A stretch of DNA of 45,995 nt from an uncultured Prevotellaceae bacterium (GTDB lineage Bacteria > Bacteroidota > Bacteroidia > Bacteroidales > Muribaculaceae). Within the stretch, counting starts at the first letter, position 1. Each line of letters begins with the position of its first letter. The translations under genes were made by a program, and so were the position numbers. This document shows, piece by piece, positions 8,036 through 18,161 of this stretch. The notes under the pieces are model-generated. The model was not told the origin of the DNA. It made no database searches and was given only the letters and a program-made list of their open reading frames with translations. The stretch lies in NCBI GenBank assembly GCA_900322135.1, contig ONYP01000050.1, forward strand, positions 1 through 45,995, written 5' to 3'.

Positions 8036-10654
8036 ATGCTTTCAGCAAAAGAAATTCGAGAGGCTTTCAAGCATTATTTTGAGGAGCATGGCCACCACAT
8101 TGTGCCGTCGGCGCCTATGGTAATTAAGGACGACCCGACCCTCATGTTTACCAATGCAGGTATGAACCAGTTCAAGGATATCATCCTGGGCAACAAGGAA
8201 GCCCAGTGGCGGCGTGTCGCCGACTCGCAGAAGTGCCTGCGCGTGAGCGGCAAGCACAACGACCTTGAGGAAGTGGGCCACGACACCTATCATCACACGA
8301 TGTTCGAGATGTTGGGAAACTGGTCGTTTGGCGACTATTTCAAGCACGAGGCCATCGATTGGGCATGGGACCTGCTGGTCAATGTCTTGAAGATTAATCC
8401 GGATTTGCTGTATGCTACAGTGTTCGAGGGCGATGACCGCATCGGCCTGGGACGCGACAATGAGGCCGCTGGTTTCTGGGAGGCTCACCTGCCCAAGGAC
8501 CACATCATCAATGGCAATGCCCACGACAACTTCTGGGAGATGGGTGACACGGGCCCCTGCGGACCCAGCAGCGAGATCCACATCGACCTGCGCAGCGAGG
8601 AGGAGAAGGCTGCCCTGCCTGGCGCCGAACTCGTCAACAAGGACAACCCCCAGGTGATTGAAATCTGGAACCTCGTGTTCATGCAGTACAACCGCAAGGT
8701 GGACGGCTCTCTGGAGCCCCTGCCCAACAAGGTCATCGATACTGGCATGGGTCTGGAACGCCTCTGCATGGTGCTCCAGGGCAAGAAATCCAACTACGAT
8801 ACCGATGTCTTCCAGCCCCTCATCGGCAAGCTGGGCGAGATGTGCGGCAAGAAATACGGTGAGAACAAGGATGTGGATATCGCCATGCGTGTCGTGGCCG
8901 ACCATGTGCGCACCATAGCCTTCTCGATAGCCGATGGCCAGTTGCCCAGCAATGCCAAGGCCGGCTATGTTATCCGCCGCATTCTGCGCCGTGCAGTGCG
9001 CTACGGTTACACCTTCCTTGAGTTCCGCGAGGCATTCATGTACCGCCTGATCGACACCCTCATCGAGGGCATGGGCGATGCCTATCCCGAAATCAAGGCT
9101 CAGGCCGACCTCATCAAGCATGTTACCAAGGAGGAGGAAGATGCCTTCCTGCGCACCCTCGAGACGGGTATGAAACTCATCGAGAAGGTCATCGCCGACA
9201 CCAAGGCTGCCGGCAAAACCGTTGTAGACGGCAAGGAGGCCTTCACCCTGTATGATACTTTTGGCTTCCCCCTGGACCTCACCGAACTCATCCTGCGTGA
9301 GAACGGCATGACAGTCAACGAGGAGGAATTCAACACCGAGATGCAGAAGCAGAAACAGCGCGCCCGCAATGCCGCCGCCGTTGAAGCAACCGACTGGGTG
9401 GAACTCAAGGACGGCGTTACCGAGTTTGTGGGCTACGACCTCACCGAGTGTGATGTGAATATCCTGCGCTACCGCAAGGTGACCCAGAAGAACAAGTCAT
9501 TCTATCAGGTTGTACTCGACCGCACCCCGTTCTATGCCGAGATGGGCGGCCAGGTTGGTGACCGCGGCACGCTCACCCTGGGCGACGAGGTCATTGCCGT
9601 GACCGACACTAAGCGCGAGAACAACCTGCCCGTGCACATTACGGCCAAGCTGCCTAGCGATGTGAATGCGACATTGCATGCCGCTATCGATGTCGAGGCA
9701 CGCCATGCCACCGAGTGCAACCACACGGCAACACACCTGCTGCACGCTGCCCTGCGCCAAGTACTGGGCACACATGTCGAGCAGAAGGGCTCCTATGTTG
9801 ACCCCGTTTCGCTTCGCTTCGACTTTTCACACTTCCGCAAGGTGACACCTGAGGAAATCCGTCAAGTTGAGCATCTGGCTAACCAAATGATTCGCGAAGC
9901 CATTCCGCGTGAGGAGCACCGCGAGGTGCCCATCGAGGAGGCCAAGCAGATGGGTGCAATGGCACTGTTTGGTGAGAAATACGGCGACCATGTGCGCGTC
10001 ATCAAGTACGGCGACTCGGTTGAGTTGTGCGGTGGCACCCATGTGGCCAACTCGGGCAACATCGGCATGGTGCGCATCGTCAGCGAGAGCAGTATCGCAG
10101 CCGGTATTCGCCGCATCGAGGCTGTAACCGGTGCTCGCGTCGAGGAAATGCTCGACACGGTCCAGGATACACTGGGACACATCAAGGAGATGCTCAACAA
10201 CGCCCCCGATGCCATTGCCGCTCTGCAGAAGTCGCTCACCGAGAATGCCGACCTCAAGAAGCAGGTCGATGACTTCATCAAGCAGCGCATCGCCATCCTC
10301 TCCAAGCAACTTCAGGACGAGGCTAAGGTGATGAACGGCATCCAGGTCATTGTGCTCAGGGGTAACCGTCTGCCCGATGTTGTCAAGGGTGTTGCCCTGG
10401 CCATCAAGGCCGATTGTCCCACAGCGACTGCTTTCCTCGCAGCTACCGAACACGAGGGCAAGCCCATGCTCACTGTCATGCTGAGCGAGGACCTTGTCAA
10501 GAGTGGCAAGAAGGCTGGCGACATCGTTCGCGTCGCAGCCAAGGCCATCCAGGGCGGTGGCGGTGGACAACCCCATTTCGCTCAGGCCGGGGGCCGCAAT
10601 CCTCAAGGTCTGGACGAGGCCATGAGAATTATGCACGAAGCCTTGGGTGTGTGA
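8036..10654 (+). CDS. alaS: Alanine--tRNA ligase
   Basis: Charges tRNA-Ala in the cytoplasm. At 872 residues it is full length. The class II catalytic core starts at [20 protein letters not shown] and includes [12 protein letters not shown] and the GMGLERL motif 3. The editing domain carries its zinc ligands HTATH and CGGTH. The C-terminal C-Ala domain holds the Gly-rich stretch [14 protein letters not shown]. The ATG at 8036 matches the family start. The leader from the predicted promoter is about 80 nt. A small hairpin and then a Na/Ca antiporter gene follow on the same strand. Confidence 0.97.
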   Translation: MLSAKEIREAFKHYFEEHGHHIVPSAPMVIKDDPTLMFTNAGMNQFKDIILGNKEAQWRRVADSQKCLRVSGKHNDLEEVGHDTYHHTMFEMLGNWSFGDYFKHEAIDWAWDLLVNVLKINPDLLYATVFEGDDRIGLGRDNEAAGFWEAHLPKDHIINGNAHDNFWEMGDTGPCGPSSEIHIDLRSEEEKAALPGAELVNKDNPQVIEIWNLVFMQYNRKVDGSLEPLPNKVIDTGMGLERLCMVLQGKKSNYDTDVFQPLIGKLGEMCGKKYGENKDVDIAMRVVADHVRTIAFSIADGQLPSNAKAGYVIRRILRRAVRYGYTFLEFREAFMYRLIDTLIEGMGDAYPEIKAQADLIKHVTKEEEDAFLRTLETGMKLIEKVIADTKAAGKTVVDGKEAFTLYDTFGFPLDLTELILRENGMTVNEEEFNTEMQKQKQRARNAAAVEATDWVELKDGVTEFVGYDLTECDVNILRYRKVTQKNKSFYQVVLDRTPFYAEMGGQVGDRGTLTLGDEVIAVTDTKRENNLPVHITAKLPSDVNATLHAAIDVEARHATECNHTATHLLHAALRQVLGTHVEQKGSYVDPVSLRFDFSHFRKVTPEEIRQVEHLANQMIREAIPREEHREVPIEEAKQMGAMALFGEKYGDHVRVIKYGDSVELCGGTHVANSGNIGMVRIVSESSIAAGIRRIEAVTGARVEEMLDTVQDTLGHIKEMLNNAPDAIAALQKSLTENADLKKQVDDFIKQRIAILSKQLQDEAKVMNGIQVIVLRGNRLPDVVKGVALAIKADCPTATAFLAATEHEGKPMLTVMLSEDLVKSGKKAGDIVRVAAKAIQGGGGGQPHFAQAGGRNPQGLDEAMRIMHEALGV

Positions 10655-10676
10655 TACAATAAAAAATGAGTATTCC

Positions 10677-10710
10677 AACGGCTCGTTTCCCGTCAAGGAG
10701 GCGGGCCGTT
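10677..10710 (+). terminator. Hairpin between alaS and the antiporter gene
   Basis: AACGGC (10677-10682) pairs with GCCGTT (10705-10710), 22 bp after the alaS stop. It is followed by TAATAAAG rather than a U-tract, so termination would be weak and read-through into the antiporter gene is plausible. Confidence 0.35.
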
Positions 10711-10730
10711 AATAAAGTGAAAATCAAGAG

Positions 10731-11726
10731 ATGGAATATCTTCTGCTTATCGTTGGCTTGGGATTACTGTTGCTGGCTGCCAACTACCTTGTGGACTCCT
10801 CGGTGGCTATCGCTCAGCGCGCCAAGATTTCCGACTTTATTATCGGTCTCACCATCGTGGGCATCGGAACCAGCGCGCCCGAGTTGTTCGTGTCGATTTC
10901 GTCGGCATTGAGTTACACGCCTAATCCCGGAAATGGCAGTGGTGATATCGCCATGGGCAATGTCATCGGCTCCAACATCGCTAATGTCCTTTTGATCTTG
11001 GGCGTTGCTTCAATGATTTGTCCTTTTGCTATTGAGCGGCTTCAACGGCGGCGCGACATTCCTTTTCTGATTTTGGCGACAATCTTTGTCGCTCTCATTG
11101 CCAGCGACTCGTTAGTCTTTGGCGCTCAGGAGAACTCGCTGACCCGGCTTGATGGCATCGTGCTTCTGGTCTTGTTTATCGCCTACATGGGATGGACGGT
11201 TGTGAAGAAGGGAAAGGATTCCGACAAGGAGGCCCAAGAGGCCGACGAGGAGGCCAAATCGTCATTGACGGGAAAGAGCCTATGGCTTCTTTGGGCAATT
11301 GCCCTCGCTTCACTGGCGTTGCTCATCTACGGTGGTGACATGTTCCTCGACAACGCCAAGAAACTGGCCTCGGCATGGGGAATGAGTGATGCCGTCATTG
11401 GCATCACGATTGTTGGGGTGGGCACCTCGCTGCCCGAGTTGGTGACGGCCATTATCGCTGCCTCCAAGAAGAACCCGCAGTTGGCATTGGGCAATGTTAT
11501 CGGCAGCAACCTGTTCAACCTGATGTTCATTTTGGGAACTACCGCTACTGTCAAGGAGTTGACAATCAAGTCAATCAGTTTTGTGGACTACGGTGTGATG
11601 CTGCTGGCTGCCATTATGCTCTATATGGTGGTGCTCACATTCAAGAAAGACAAGTTTGACCGCATCGAGGGCGTGATTTTCTTCGTCCTGTATGTGGCTT
11701 ATACGGCTTATCTGCTGATGCGTTAA
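10731..11726 (+). CDS. Calcium/sodium antiporter, YrbG-like CaCA family
   Basis: A 331-residue polytopic membrane protein with the two inverted alpha repeats of the CaCA exchanger superfamily. The first is GIGTSAPELFVSISSAL followed by AMGNVIGSNIANVLLILG. The second is GVGTSLPELVTAIIAAS followed by ALGNVIGSNLFNLMFILG. The acidic residue in each GTSxPEL motif binds the cation. The central loop is rich in Lys, Asp and Glu (about residues 160-180). Family members exchange Ca2+ for Na+ or H+. It is on the same strand as alaS with a 76-bp gap. Confidence 0.9.
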   Translation: MEYLLLIVGLGLLLLAANYLVDSSVAIAQRAKISDFIIGLTIVGIGTSAPELFVSISSALSYTPNPGNGSGDIAMGNVIGSNIANVLLILGVASMICPFAIERLQRRRDIPFLILATIFVALIASDSLVFGAQENSLTRLDGIVLLVLFIAYMGWTVVKKGKDSDKEAQEADEEAKSSLTGKSLWLLWAIALASLALLIYGGDMFLDNAKKLASAWGMSDAVIGITIVGVGTSLPELVTAIIAASKKNPQLALGNVIGSNLFNLMFILGTTATVKELTIKSISFVDYGVMLLAAIMLYMVVLTFKKDKFDRIEGVIFFVLYVAYTAYLLMR

Positions 11727-11779
11727 ACTTCTCTTGCTGTTTTCAGTCCAACCGATATATTTTTAGCCATAACTTAACA

Positions 11780-13051
11780 ATGAAACGACATCTCATAACA
11801 ATGTTGCTGTGCACCCTCTTGACTGTGGGTGCCGCCGCTCAGCAGGCGGTGGATACTCGTCCACACATCTTTGATAACAATGTTCGCTCTCTCAAGGTGT
11901 CGCTGGCAAGCAATATGTACTTCCCGCCGGTGCTGATGATGAACAGCGATGACCGCCTTTTGGTCAATTTTGACTACCTCGATTATGACTACCATTACCT
12001 GCGTTACAGTGTGACACACTGCAATGCCGACTGGCAGCCGTCACAGCTGGTGGAAAGTGAGTATGTGAGCGGATTCAACTATGCCGACATCGAGGACTAC
12101 GAGCCGAGCGCAGCCACCTATGTCCATTACTACAATTATCAGTTTGCCCTGCCCAATAGTGATATGGAACTGTTGGTCAGCGGCAATTATCTGCTCTCGG
12201 TATATGAGCAGGACAATCCTGATGAGATTCTTTTCCAGACCCGTTTTTCGGTCTGCGAGGGTGGAGTAGGTGTATATCCCCAGGTGACATCACGCACCGA
12301 TGTGGAATACAACAACCGTTACCAGCAGGTGTCTTTTGATGTCCGTTACAAGCCCAACCAGATTAAGGATCCTTACAGCGAGTTCATCTGCGAAGTGACA
12401 CAGAACTCGCGATTGGACAATGCCGTGTATGTCAAGCGCCCCATGATGGTGGGGGTGGACCATGTTACCTATGACCACAACCGCGACCTCATTTTTCCCG
12501 CTGGCAACGAGTTCCGCCGTTTCGAGACGGTAGCTGCCCATAACATCAATATGGGCGTCCACTCCATCCGTTACTACGAGCCGATGTATCACGCTATGCT
12601 CGTGGTCGATGAACCGCGCAACGAGACACAATACCTCTACGATAAAACCCAGTTTGGACGCTTCACCATACGCAATGCCGAAGCCTATGATGAGAACATG
12701 CTCGAGGCTGACTATATGGTAACCCACTTCACCCTTAATACAGGTGGGAAACTCGATGGCGGCAATGTGTGGTTGTATGGCGAGTTTCTGAATGGCTACC
12801 CCGATAACCAGGCCAGGATGCGTTATGATGCCAGCAGTGGATGCTATACAGCAGAACTGTTGCTCAAGCAGGGCGCTTATAATTACATGTACCTCTGGGT
12901 GCCCGATGGCACATCTGTCGGTCAAACCTCTAAGATAGAGGGTGACCATTACGAGACGGTCAATGAGTATCTGGTCAAGGTCTACGACCGTCCCATGGGG
13001 GAGCGTTACGACCGTCTCGTCGGCTTCGGTGTCGCCTACTCGGGCAAGTGA
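11780..13051 (+). CDS. DUF5103 protein with type IX secretion system plug domain
   Basis: A 423-residue exported protein with a signal peptide (MKRHLITMLLCTLLTVGAAAQ). The start IFDNNVRSLKVSLASNMYFPPVLMMN and the Tyr-rich LLVNFDYLDYDYHYLRYSVTHCNADWQPSQL match the Bacteroidetes DUF5103 family. In the literature this family is linked to the plug of the T9SS translocon channel, although it occurs more widely than experimentally shown T9SS. No other T9SS genes lie in this window. It follows the antiporter after 53 bp, possibly as one transcript, and is convergent with nspC. Confidence 0.85.
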   Translation: MKRHLITMLLCTLLTVGAAAQQAVDTRPHIFDNNVRSLKVSLASNMYFPPVLMMNSDDRLLVNFDYLDYDYHYLRYSVTHCNADWQPSQLVESEYVSGFNYADIEDYEPSAATYVHYYNYQFALPNSDMELLVSGNYLLSVYEQDNPDEILFQTRFSVCEGGVGVYPQVTSRTDVEYNNRYQQVSFDVRYKPNQIKDPYSEFICEVTQNSRLDNAVYVKRPMMVGVDHVTYDHNRDLIFPAGNEFRRFETVAAHNINMGVHSIRYYEPMYHAMLVVDEPRNETQYLYDKTQFGRFTIRNAEAYDENMLEADYMVTHFTLNTGGKLDGGNVWLYGEFLNGYPDNQARMRYDASSGCYTAELLLKQGAYNYMYLWVPDGTSVGQTSKIEGDHYETVNEYLVKVYDRPMGERYDRLVGFGVAYSGK

Positions 13052-13100
13052 TTCCTGATAATACTTACAATATGATGTGTCGTGGCATTGCCAGGGCATT

Positions 13101-14246
13101 TTAACTCATGCGGTTCTTGTAGTCGAGGTAGTCGAATTCCCGCAGCACTTCCACGCTGCCGTCCATCCGCTTGTACAGGATTGACGGGTGCTGGATGCCG
13201 TTAAACATGTTGGTTTTGACGGTGGTGTAGTGGTTCATGTCTTCAAAGGTGATGCGGTCGCCGCGTTTCAGCGGTTTCTCAAAACTCCAGTCCCCCACAT
13301 AGTCGCCGCTCAGGCAGGAATTGCCGCCCATGCGGTAGGTCGGTTTCGTCGGGTCCACCTCGTCGAGGGCCTGCGTGATCTTGGGCTGGTAGGGCATCTC
13401 CAGGCAGTCGGGCATGTGGCAGGCGAACGACACATCGACAATCGCCGTGGTGATGCCGCTGTTGCTCACCACATCCACCACACTGGCCTCAAGGTCACCG
13501 GTCTGCCAGCACCAAGCGCTGCCGGGCTCCAGAATCAGTTGCAGGTTGGGGTAGGCGCCCTGGAAAGCCCCCAGCACCTGCTCCAGATGCCTGATGTTGT
13601 AGCCCTCGCGGGTCATCAGGTGACCACCGCCCATGTTGAGCCACTTGAGGCGAGGCAGGAATTTGCCGAACTGCTGTTTCAGGGCCAGCAGCACTTTCTC
13701 CAGGTCAAAACTCGTGCTCTCGCACAGGGCATGGAAATGGAAGCCCTCAATGCCTTCGGGCAGTTCATCGAGGTCGCTGGCCAGCACGCCAAAGCGTGAG
13801 CCTGGGCAGCAGGGATTGTAGATGTCGGTCTCGATGACCGAGCACATGGGGTTGACCCTCAAGCCTGGGCTTACCTGTTCGCCGGGCCAGTCCGCATTGT
13901 GCTTGTTGATGCGTTCGGCAAACCGCTGGTACTGCTCGATGGAGTTGAAGGTGATGTGTGAACTGCCCGCGATATAGGTATCGATGGTGTCTTCGGTATA
14001 GGCGGGGCAGTAGGTGTGGGTGCGGCACTTGAGTTCGTCGTTGGCCAGCAGCATCTCGTTGACCGAACTGGCGGTGGACTCGATGCCGTATTCCCTGAAC
14101 AGGCCAAAAGTGCGCCACAAGGCATTGGCTTTGAAGGCCATGATGATGTCCACACCTGTGCGCTCGGAGACACCGGTAATCAGTTCGATGTTGCGGCGCA
14201 GTTTTTCCTCATACACGATGTAATAGGGCGTTTTGTATTCTTCCAT
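13101..14246 (-). CDS. nspC: Carboxynorspermidine decarboxylase
   Basis: PLP enzyme of the alanine-racemase-fold decarboxylases; makes norspermidine or spermidine from the carboxy precursor in the alternative polyamine route. At 381 residues it is full length. The PLP lysine is in IMAFKANALW. Other family motifs are SSHITFNS, RVNPMCS, HFHALCES, WLNMGGGHLMT, the PLP-phosphate loop LEPGSAW, and the active-site cysteine region GGNSCLSGDYVGDWSF. No carboxyspermidine dehydrogenase gene is in the window. It lies 14 bp downstream of the broken helicase on the same strand and is likely the last gene of that transcript. Confidence 0.95.
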   Translation of the reverse strand: MEEYKTPYYIVYEEKLRRNIELITGVSERTGVDIIMAFKANALWRTFGLFREYGIESTASSVNEMLLANDELKCRTHTYCPAYTEDTIDTYIAGSSHITFNSIEQYQRFAERINKHNADWPGEQVSPGLRVNPMCSVIETDIYNPCCPGSRFGVLASDLDELPEGIEGFHFHALCESTSFDLEKVLLALKQQFGKFLPRLKWLNMGGGHLMTREGYNIRHLEQVLGAFQGAYPNLQLILEPGSAWCWQTGDLEASVVDVVSNSGITTAIVDVSFACHMPDCLEMPYQPKITQALDEVDPTKPTYRMGGNSCLSGDYVGDWSFEKPLKRGDRITFEDMNHYTTVKTNMFNGIQHPSILYKRMDGSVEVLREFDYLDYKNRMS

Positions 14247-14260
14247 TGCGGTATAGTGGT

Positions 14261-16096
14261 TTACAGGATTTCAAATTTAGCGAATTTCAGCAGCAGTTTG
14301 CGCGTCTGTCCATCGTTGAACTCAACATCAATCTTGGCATCGCTGCCGCTGGTGTCGATAGTGCGCACCACACCTCGCCCAAAGCGCTGATGCAGGATTT
14401 GGCTCCCCTCGCTCAACTCATCGGCAGCGTGAATGGCGAAGTTGCCGCTGGCGGCAGGAGCGGGTGGGGTGGGTGATGCGGGCCGCGATGGAGTCGGCGT
14501 TGATTGGCGTGTGGGGAATGCCGCAGTGCCCTTGGGTTTCTCCTCAGAACGGGATGGCTTGATGCTTTTTCTTGAAGCTGTGTCGTTCCAGGTATTGCGC
14601 ATCGAGTCGATGTCGTCATCATCGTCATCCCAGCGGTTGTGTCGGCGCGATGGTGCAGGTGTCGAGTTGGTGCTGCCCATCAGCAGGTATTCCGATTCGA
14701 TATCCCGCAGGAAACGGCTCATCACGCAGGTCTTGGTCTGCCCGTTGTGGTAACGCGAGGTGGCATAGGTGATGATGCAGTTCACCTCGGCCCTGGTGAT
14801 GGCCACATACAGCAGACGCCGCTCTTCCTCAATCTCGTAGAGTGAACCCTGACTCATGGCGCTGGGGAACAGGTCTTCCTCCACGCCCACGATGATGACA
14901 TTACGGAACTCCAGGCCCTTGGCGGCATGGACGGTCATCAAGGTGACTTTCTCGCCATCAGGGTCGTTCATGTCCTGGTCGGTCAGCAGCGAGGTCTCGG
15001 CCAGAAAATCGCCGATTAGGCAACGCTCGTCGCCGCTCTCTTCTTTGGCTTGCTGGAAGTCGTTCACGGCGTTGAGCAGCTCGTCAAGGTTTTCGATTCG
15101 GCTGATGTTCTCGGGTGTGTTGTCGCCCATGAGAACGCTCTTGATTTGCGTTCGCTTGACGGCTTCCTTGGCAACGGTCAGGGCATCGTCTCCGTTCTGG
15201 TTCATTTCTATGAGGCCCTTCATCAGTGTGGCGAATCCTTCCAGTTTGGCAAGTGTGCCTCGATTGACATTCAGGCCGTATTGTTCGGCATTGTTCATGA
15301 CCTGCCACATGCTCACGCCGTTCTCATTGGCGCAATGGCTGATTTTACCCACGGTGGTGTCGCCGATGCCGCGGGTGGGGTAGTTGATGACACGGCGCAG
15401 GGCCTCGTCATCGTCGGGGTTGATGATGAGCCTGAAGTAGCAGATGGCGTCTTTCACCTCCTTGCGCTGGTAGAACGACAGGCCGCCGTAGATGCGGTAG
15501 GGGATGGCGCTGCGCATGTTGCCGTGCTTGTCGCGTCGGCCGCCGTTGCTCAGGGCTTCCTCGAGCACGCGCGACTGGGCGTTGGTGCGGTAGAGCACGG
15601 CATAGTCCTCGTAACTGTCGCCCTGGCGGGCCTTGAGGGCCGCTATCTGGTTGGCAACGACATAGGCCTCCTCATAGTCGCTGTAGCACTGGATGACAGG
15701 GATGCGCTCACCGCGCTGGTTCTTGCTGAACAGGTGCTTGGTAATCTGCCGCCTGTTCTTCTCGATGAGGCTGTTGGCGGCTTCGGTGATGGTCTGGGTC
15801 GAGCGGTAGTTGCGTTCGAGTTTAAAGGTCTTGATGTCGGGATAGAAGCGCTGCAGCCGCAGGATGTTGTCGATGTTGGCACCGCGGAAACTGTAGATGC
15901 TTTGGGCATCGTCGCCCACCACGCACAGCCGGTTGTACTGCTTGCTCAACTGGTGCACAATCAGGTGCTGCGAGAAGTTGGTGTCCTGATACTCGTCGAC
16001 GAGGATGTAGCGGAAGAATTCCTGATATTGTTTCAACACATCCTCGTGGTCACGCAACAGGATGTTGGTGTAGAGCAGCAGGTCGTCAAAGTCCAT
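14261..16096 (-). CDS. UvrD/PcrA-type DNA helicase, C-terminal fragment of a disrupted gene
   Basis: This 611-residue frame begins at MDFDDLLLYTN, inside the normal helicase domain 1. It carries motif II (ILVDEYQDTN), motif III (GDDAQSIYSFRGA), motif IV (LERNYRSTQ), motif V (VTLMTVHAAKGLEF), motif VI (RRLLYVAITRAE) and the C-terminal Tudor-like tail (RFGRGVVRTI). It lacks Walker A, which is in the separate fragment at 16086-16577. The five codons before the ATG read RIAGA, the residues that normally precede MDFDD. The gene was therefore continuous before a deletion removed an intervening stretch and shifted frame. On its own this piece should have no ATPase activity. Downstream is nspC. Confidence 0.85.
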   Translation of the reverse strand: MDFDDLLLYTNILLRDHEDVLKQYQEFFRYILVDEYQDTNFSQHLIVHQLSKQYNRLCVVGDDAQSIYSFRGANIDNILRLQRFYPDIKTFKLERNYRSTQTITEAANSLIEKNRRQITKHLFSKNQRGERIPVIQCYSDYEEAYVVANQIAALKARQGDSYEDYAVLYRTNAQSRVLEEALSNGGRRDKHGNMRSAIPYRIYGGLSFYQRKEVKDAICYFRLIINPDDDEALRRVINYPTRGIGDTTVGKISHCANENGVSMWQVMNNAEQYGLNVNRGTLAKLEGFATLMKGLIEMNQNGDDALTVAKEAVKRTQIKSVLMGDNTPENISRIENLDELLNAVNDFQQAKEESGDERCLIGDFLAETSLLTDQDMNDPDGEKVTLMTVHAAKGLEFRNVIIVGVEEDLFPSAMSQGSLYEIEEERRLLYVAITRAEVNCIITYATSRYHNGQTKTCVMSRFLRDIESEYLLMGSTNSTPAPSRRHNRWDDDDDDIDSMRNTWNDTASRKSIKPSRSEEKPKGTAAFPTRQSTPTPSRPASPTPPAPAASGNFAIHAADELSEGSQILHQRFGRGVVRTIDTSGSDAKIDVEFNDGQTRKLLLKFAKFEIL

Positions 16097-16577
16097 CGCT
16101 CCGGCGATGCGGCATCAGTGCGTTCTTGGCGTTGCTGATCTGGTTTTGGATGGTGGCTGGCTTATAGATCTTGTCGTCCAGTCCCATGTCCTTGACAATC
16201 AACTTGATCAGTGACCTTGAATCACTCTGGTCATAGATGGTGAAGTCGGCCTTGAAGCCGATGCGCTCGGCGTTGCGGCGCAGCAAACGGGAAAATATGG
16301 AGTGGAAGGTGCCCATCCACAACTGGGCGGCCACTTCGGGACCTGCCAACGGCTCGATGCGCTCGCGCATCTCGCGGGCGGCTTTGTTGGTGAATGTCAA
16401 TGCCATGATGCGCCACGGCTCGTAACCCTGTCGCAGCAGGTGGACGATTTTGTAGGTCAGCACGCGCGTCTTGCCCGAGCCGGCACCGGCAATCACCAGT
16501 TGCGGCCCGTCACAATACTCGACTGCTGCCCGTTGTTGTTCGTTCAGTTTCTCCAGATAATCCTCGTTGTTTTCCAT
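16086..16577 (-). CDS. UvrD/PcrA-type DNA helicase, N-terminal fragment of a disrupted gene
   Basis: A 163-residue frame with the Q motif (LNEQQRAAVEY), Walker A (VIAGAGSGKTRVL), motif Ia (ALTFTNKAAREMRER) and motif Ib region (WMGTFHSIFSRLLRR). After NAKNALMP the frame runs out in nine residues. Relatives have roughly 40-45 residues between that point and the RIAGAMDFDDLL that resumes in another frame at about 16110. This fits an out-of-frame deletion (length 3n+2) with short TGCC homology at the junction near 16105-16115. Together the fragments would make a helicase near 800 residues. An assembly error is possible. The gene starts 6 bp after the YARHG protein. Confidence 0.85.
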   Translation of the reverse strand: MENNEDYLEKLNEQQRAAVEYCDGPQLVIAGAGSGKTRVLTYKIVHLLRQGYEPWRIMALTFTNKAAREMRERIEPLAGPEVAAQLWMGTFHSIFSRLLRRNAERIGFKADFTIYDQSDSRSLIKLIVKDMGLDDKIYKPATIQNQISNAKNALMPHRRSDGL

Positions 16578-16583
16578 GTTTTT

Positions 16584-17534
16584 TTACAGCCCTGATTCAA
16601 GTTCTTTCTTGGCGTTCTTTTCCCTGGTTTTGATGATGTCGATGTTCAGTCGCTCGAGCAGCGAGAGTTGGATATTGTCGTTGTTGTCTGCCGGTTTGTA
16701 CCAGGGCTCCTTGCCGAAGTATTCCTGCAGGTCCGGCGACTGGAACACATAACCGTTGTGGGCCAGGATGCTGTTGCGCATCAGGCGCAGCATCGTCAGG
16801 TCGTAGTCATAGAGTTCGTTGCCGTAGAGGAGCATGTGCTGGGCGAACTCGTAGCGGCCCTGATACGGGTCGGTCTCGATGAGGATGATGCTGTCGACGG
16901 GCAGGCGGTGAAAGCCCCCGTATTCGTCAAAGCCTCCGGGAAAGAGGACCTGACCCTCGATGGTGGGCTCCATCTCCATGTCACCGTTCAGCGCCGTGCC
17001 GTCGCCGTCAAAATGCATGATGCCGGTCGCGTATCCGTTGAAAGTCACCGCTTCTACAGGAATGTAGTAACCTCCCACATTGGCCTTGTCCCAGTCGATG
17101 GTCACGCGGGTGCCGTCCAGCATGGTGTAGGAGCCCCGCACCGTTTCCATCCAGTGCTCTTGATTCATGGGCTGCTCGAAATTGTCATTTCTGATGGATA
17201 GCAGGTTTTGCATGTTGCCGTCGAGGTCATAGATGCACAGGACATTCAGCCCTTCCTGCTCGATATGGCGCACTTTCACGCCCTGGTCATAGACCAGATA
17301 CCCATCGTTAGGGCCGGGGGCGACGCGATAGGTGCCGGGCTGTCCCGTTTCGGGTACCAGCATGAATTCCAGTTCTTCGCCCTCGTCCGTGACGCTCATC
17401 ACCACATTGCCGCCCTGCTGCAGCGTGGCGGTATAGGTGATGGCGCCGTTATACCAGTTACTGCCCTGCTCGATGTGCTGGGCCTGCATGGCCAGTGTGC
17501 TGAGCAGCAAGAGTGTGAATGCGATTTGTCTCAT
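16584..17534 (-). CDS. Exported protein with C-terminal YARHG-like domain
   Basis: A 316-residue protein with a signal peptide (MRQIAFTLLLLSTLAMQAQ). The middle (about residues 25-235) is beta-rich and not recognised. Residues about 245-305 resemble the YARHG domain: LRLMRNSILAHNGYVFQ, then a segment ending WYKPADNN and LSLLERLNIDIIKTREK. The Arg of the namesake motif is replaced (LAHNGY). YARHG domains are extracellular modules of unknown function. It sits 6 bp upstream of the helicase fragment and 33 bp downstream of another exported protein, inside a minus-strand gene train. Confidence 0.75.
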   Translation of the reverse strand: MRQIAFTLLLLSTLAMQAQHIEQGSNWYNGAITYTATLQQGGNVVMSVTDEGEELEFMLVPETGQPGTYRVAPGPNDGYLVYDQGVKVRHIEQEGLNVLCIYDLDGNMQNLLSIRNDNFEQPMNQEHWMETVRGSYTMLDGTRVTIDWDKANVGGYYIPVEAVTFNGYATGIMHFDGDGTALNGDMEMEPTIEGQVLFPGGFDEYGGFHRLPVDSIILIETDPYQGRYEFAQHMLLYGNELYDYDLTMLRLMRNSILAHNGYVFQSPDLQEYFGKEPWYKPADNNDNIQLSLLERLNIDIIKTREKNAKKELESGL

Positions 17535-17567
17535 TGGTGTTCGTGATGTATTGATGTTGATGGTTTC

Positions 17568-18146
17568 TTAGTATTCCAACTCGCTTTCTTGTCCAGTGAA
17601 TGTGCCGTCGGCGTTATAGATGCGTTCCAATGAGTAGCGGCCGCCATCCGGGTAATAGTTAAAGTTGCACATGTGGTAGCGCTCCCCGTCCACGTCAAAG
17701 GTGAACAGGCCCTCGTTGGTGGGGAATTGCATAGCCGACCCCTCGTTGATGTTGATGACATAGGACCAGATGTTGCGCCCGTCGGGGCATCCCTCAATAA
17801 AGATGAGGTTGGCATCCCATGGGACAAACGCGCACGTTATGACGTCGCCCACGGCAATCATGTTGGGAGGCACGGGGATGGCGTTCCCGTCGGTCATGTC
17901 TTCCCATCGTGGCTCGACATCGCTGTTGGTCGTCAGAACGAAGGTGACCTTGCCGCTCATGTTGTCTTTCAGCCAGATGGACCATTCGCTGCTGCCGCTC
18001 TCGCCCTCGTCGGGACTCAGGTAGAGTTGCATCGCGCCGTTGTCGTCATACCCCACGGCGCCCTCGGGCAAGAGGTCGCCAGCATGGCTTTCGAAGCCCA
18101 TAGCCAGCGCCAGTGCGCAGGCCGTCATTGCAATCATTCTTTTCAT
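17568..18146 (-). CDS. Exported protein of unknown function
   Basis: A 192-residue protein with a signal peptide (MKRMIAMTACALALAMGFESHA). The mature part is acidic and rich in aromatic residues and is predicted mostly beta (WSIWLKDNMSGKVTFVL, VITCAFVPWDANLIFIEG). No known domain is recognised. The leader resembles that of the exported protein at 19592-20284 (MKR-initiated, ACALAL), so the two may be distant paralogues. Gaps of 15 and 33 bp to its neighbours suggest one transcript. Confidence 0.65.
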   Translation of the reverse strand: MKRMIAMTACALALAMGFESHAGDLLPEGAVGYDDNGAMQLYLSPDEGESGSSEWSIWLKDNMSGKVTFVLTTNSDVEPRWEDMTDGNAIPVPPNMIAVGDVITCAFVPWDANLIFIEGCPDGRNIWSYVININEGSAMQFPTNEGLFTFDVDGERYHMCNFNYYPDGGRYSLERIYNADGTFTGQESELEY

Positions 18147-18161
18147 AGTTCTATAGTTTTA

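Noticed and set aside
15050-16138. A 362-codon open frame on the plus strand opposite the helicase
   Set aside because: It is antisense to clear helicase motifs and its sequence is low-complexity Val/Leu/Ala/Gly, typical of a shadow frame.
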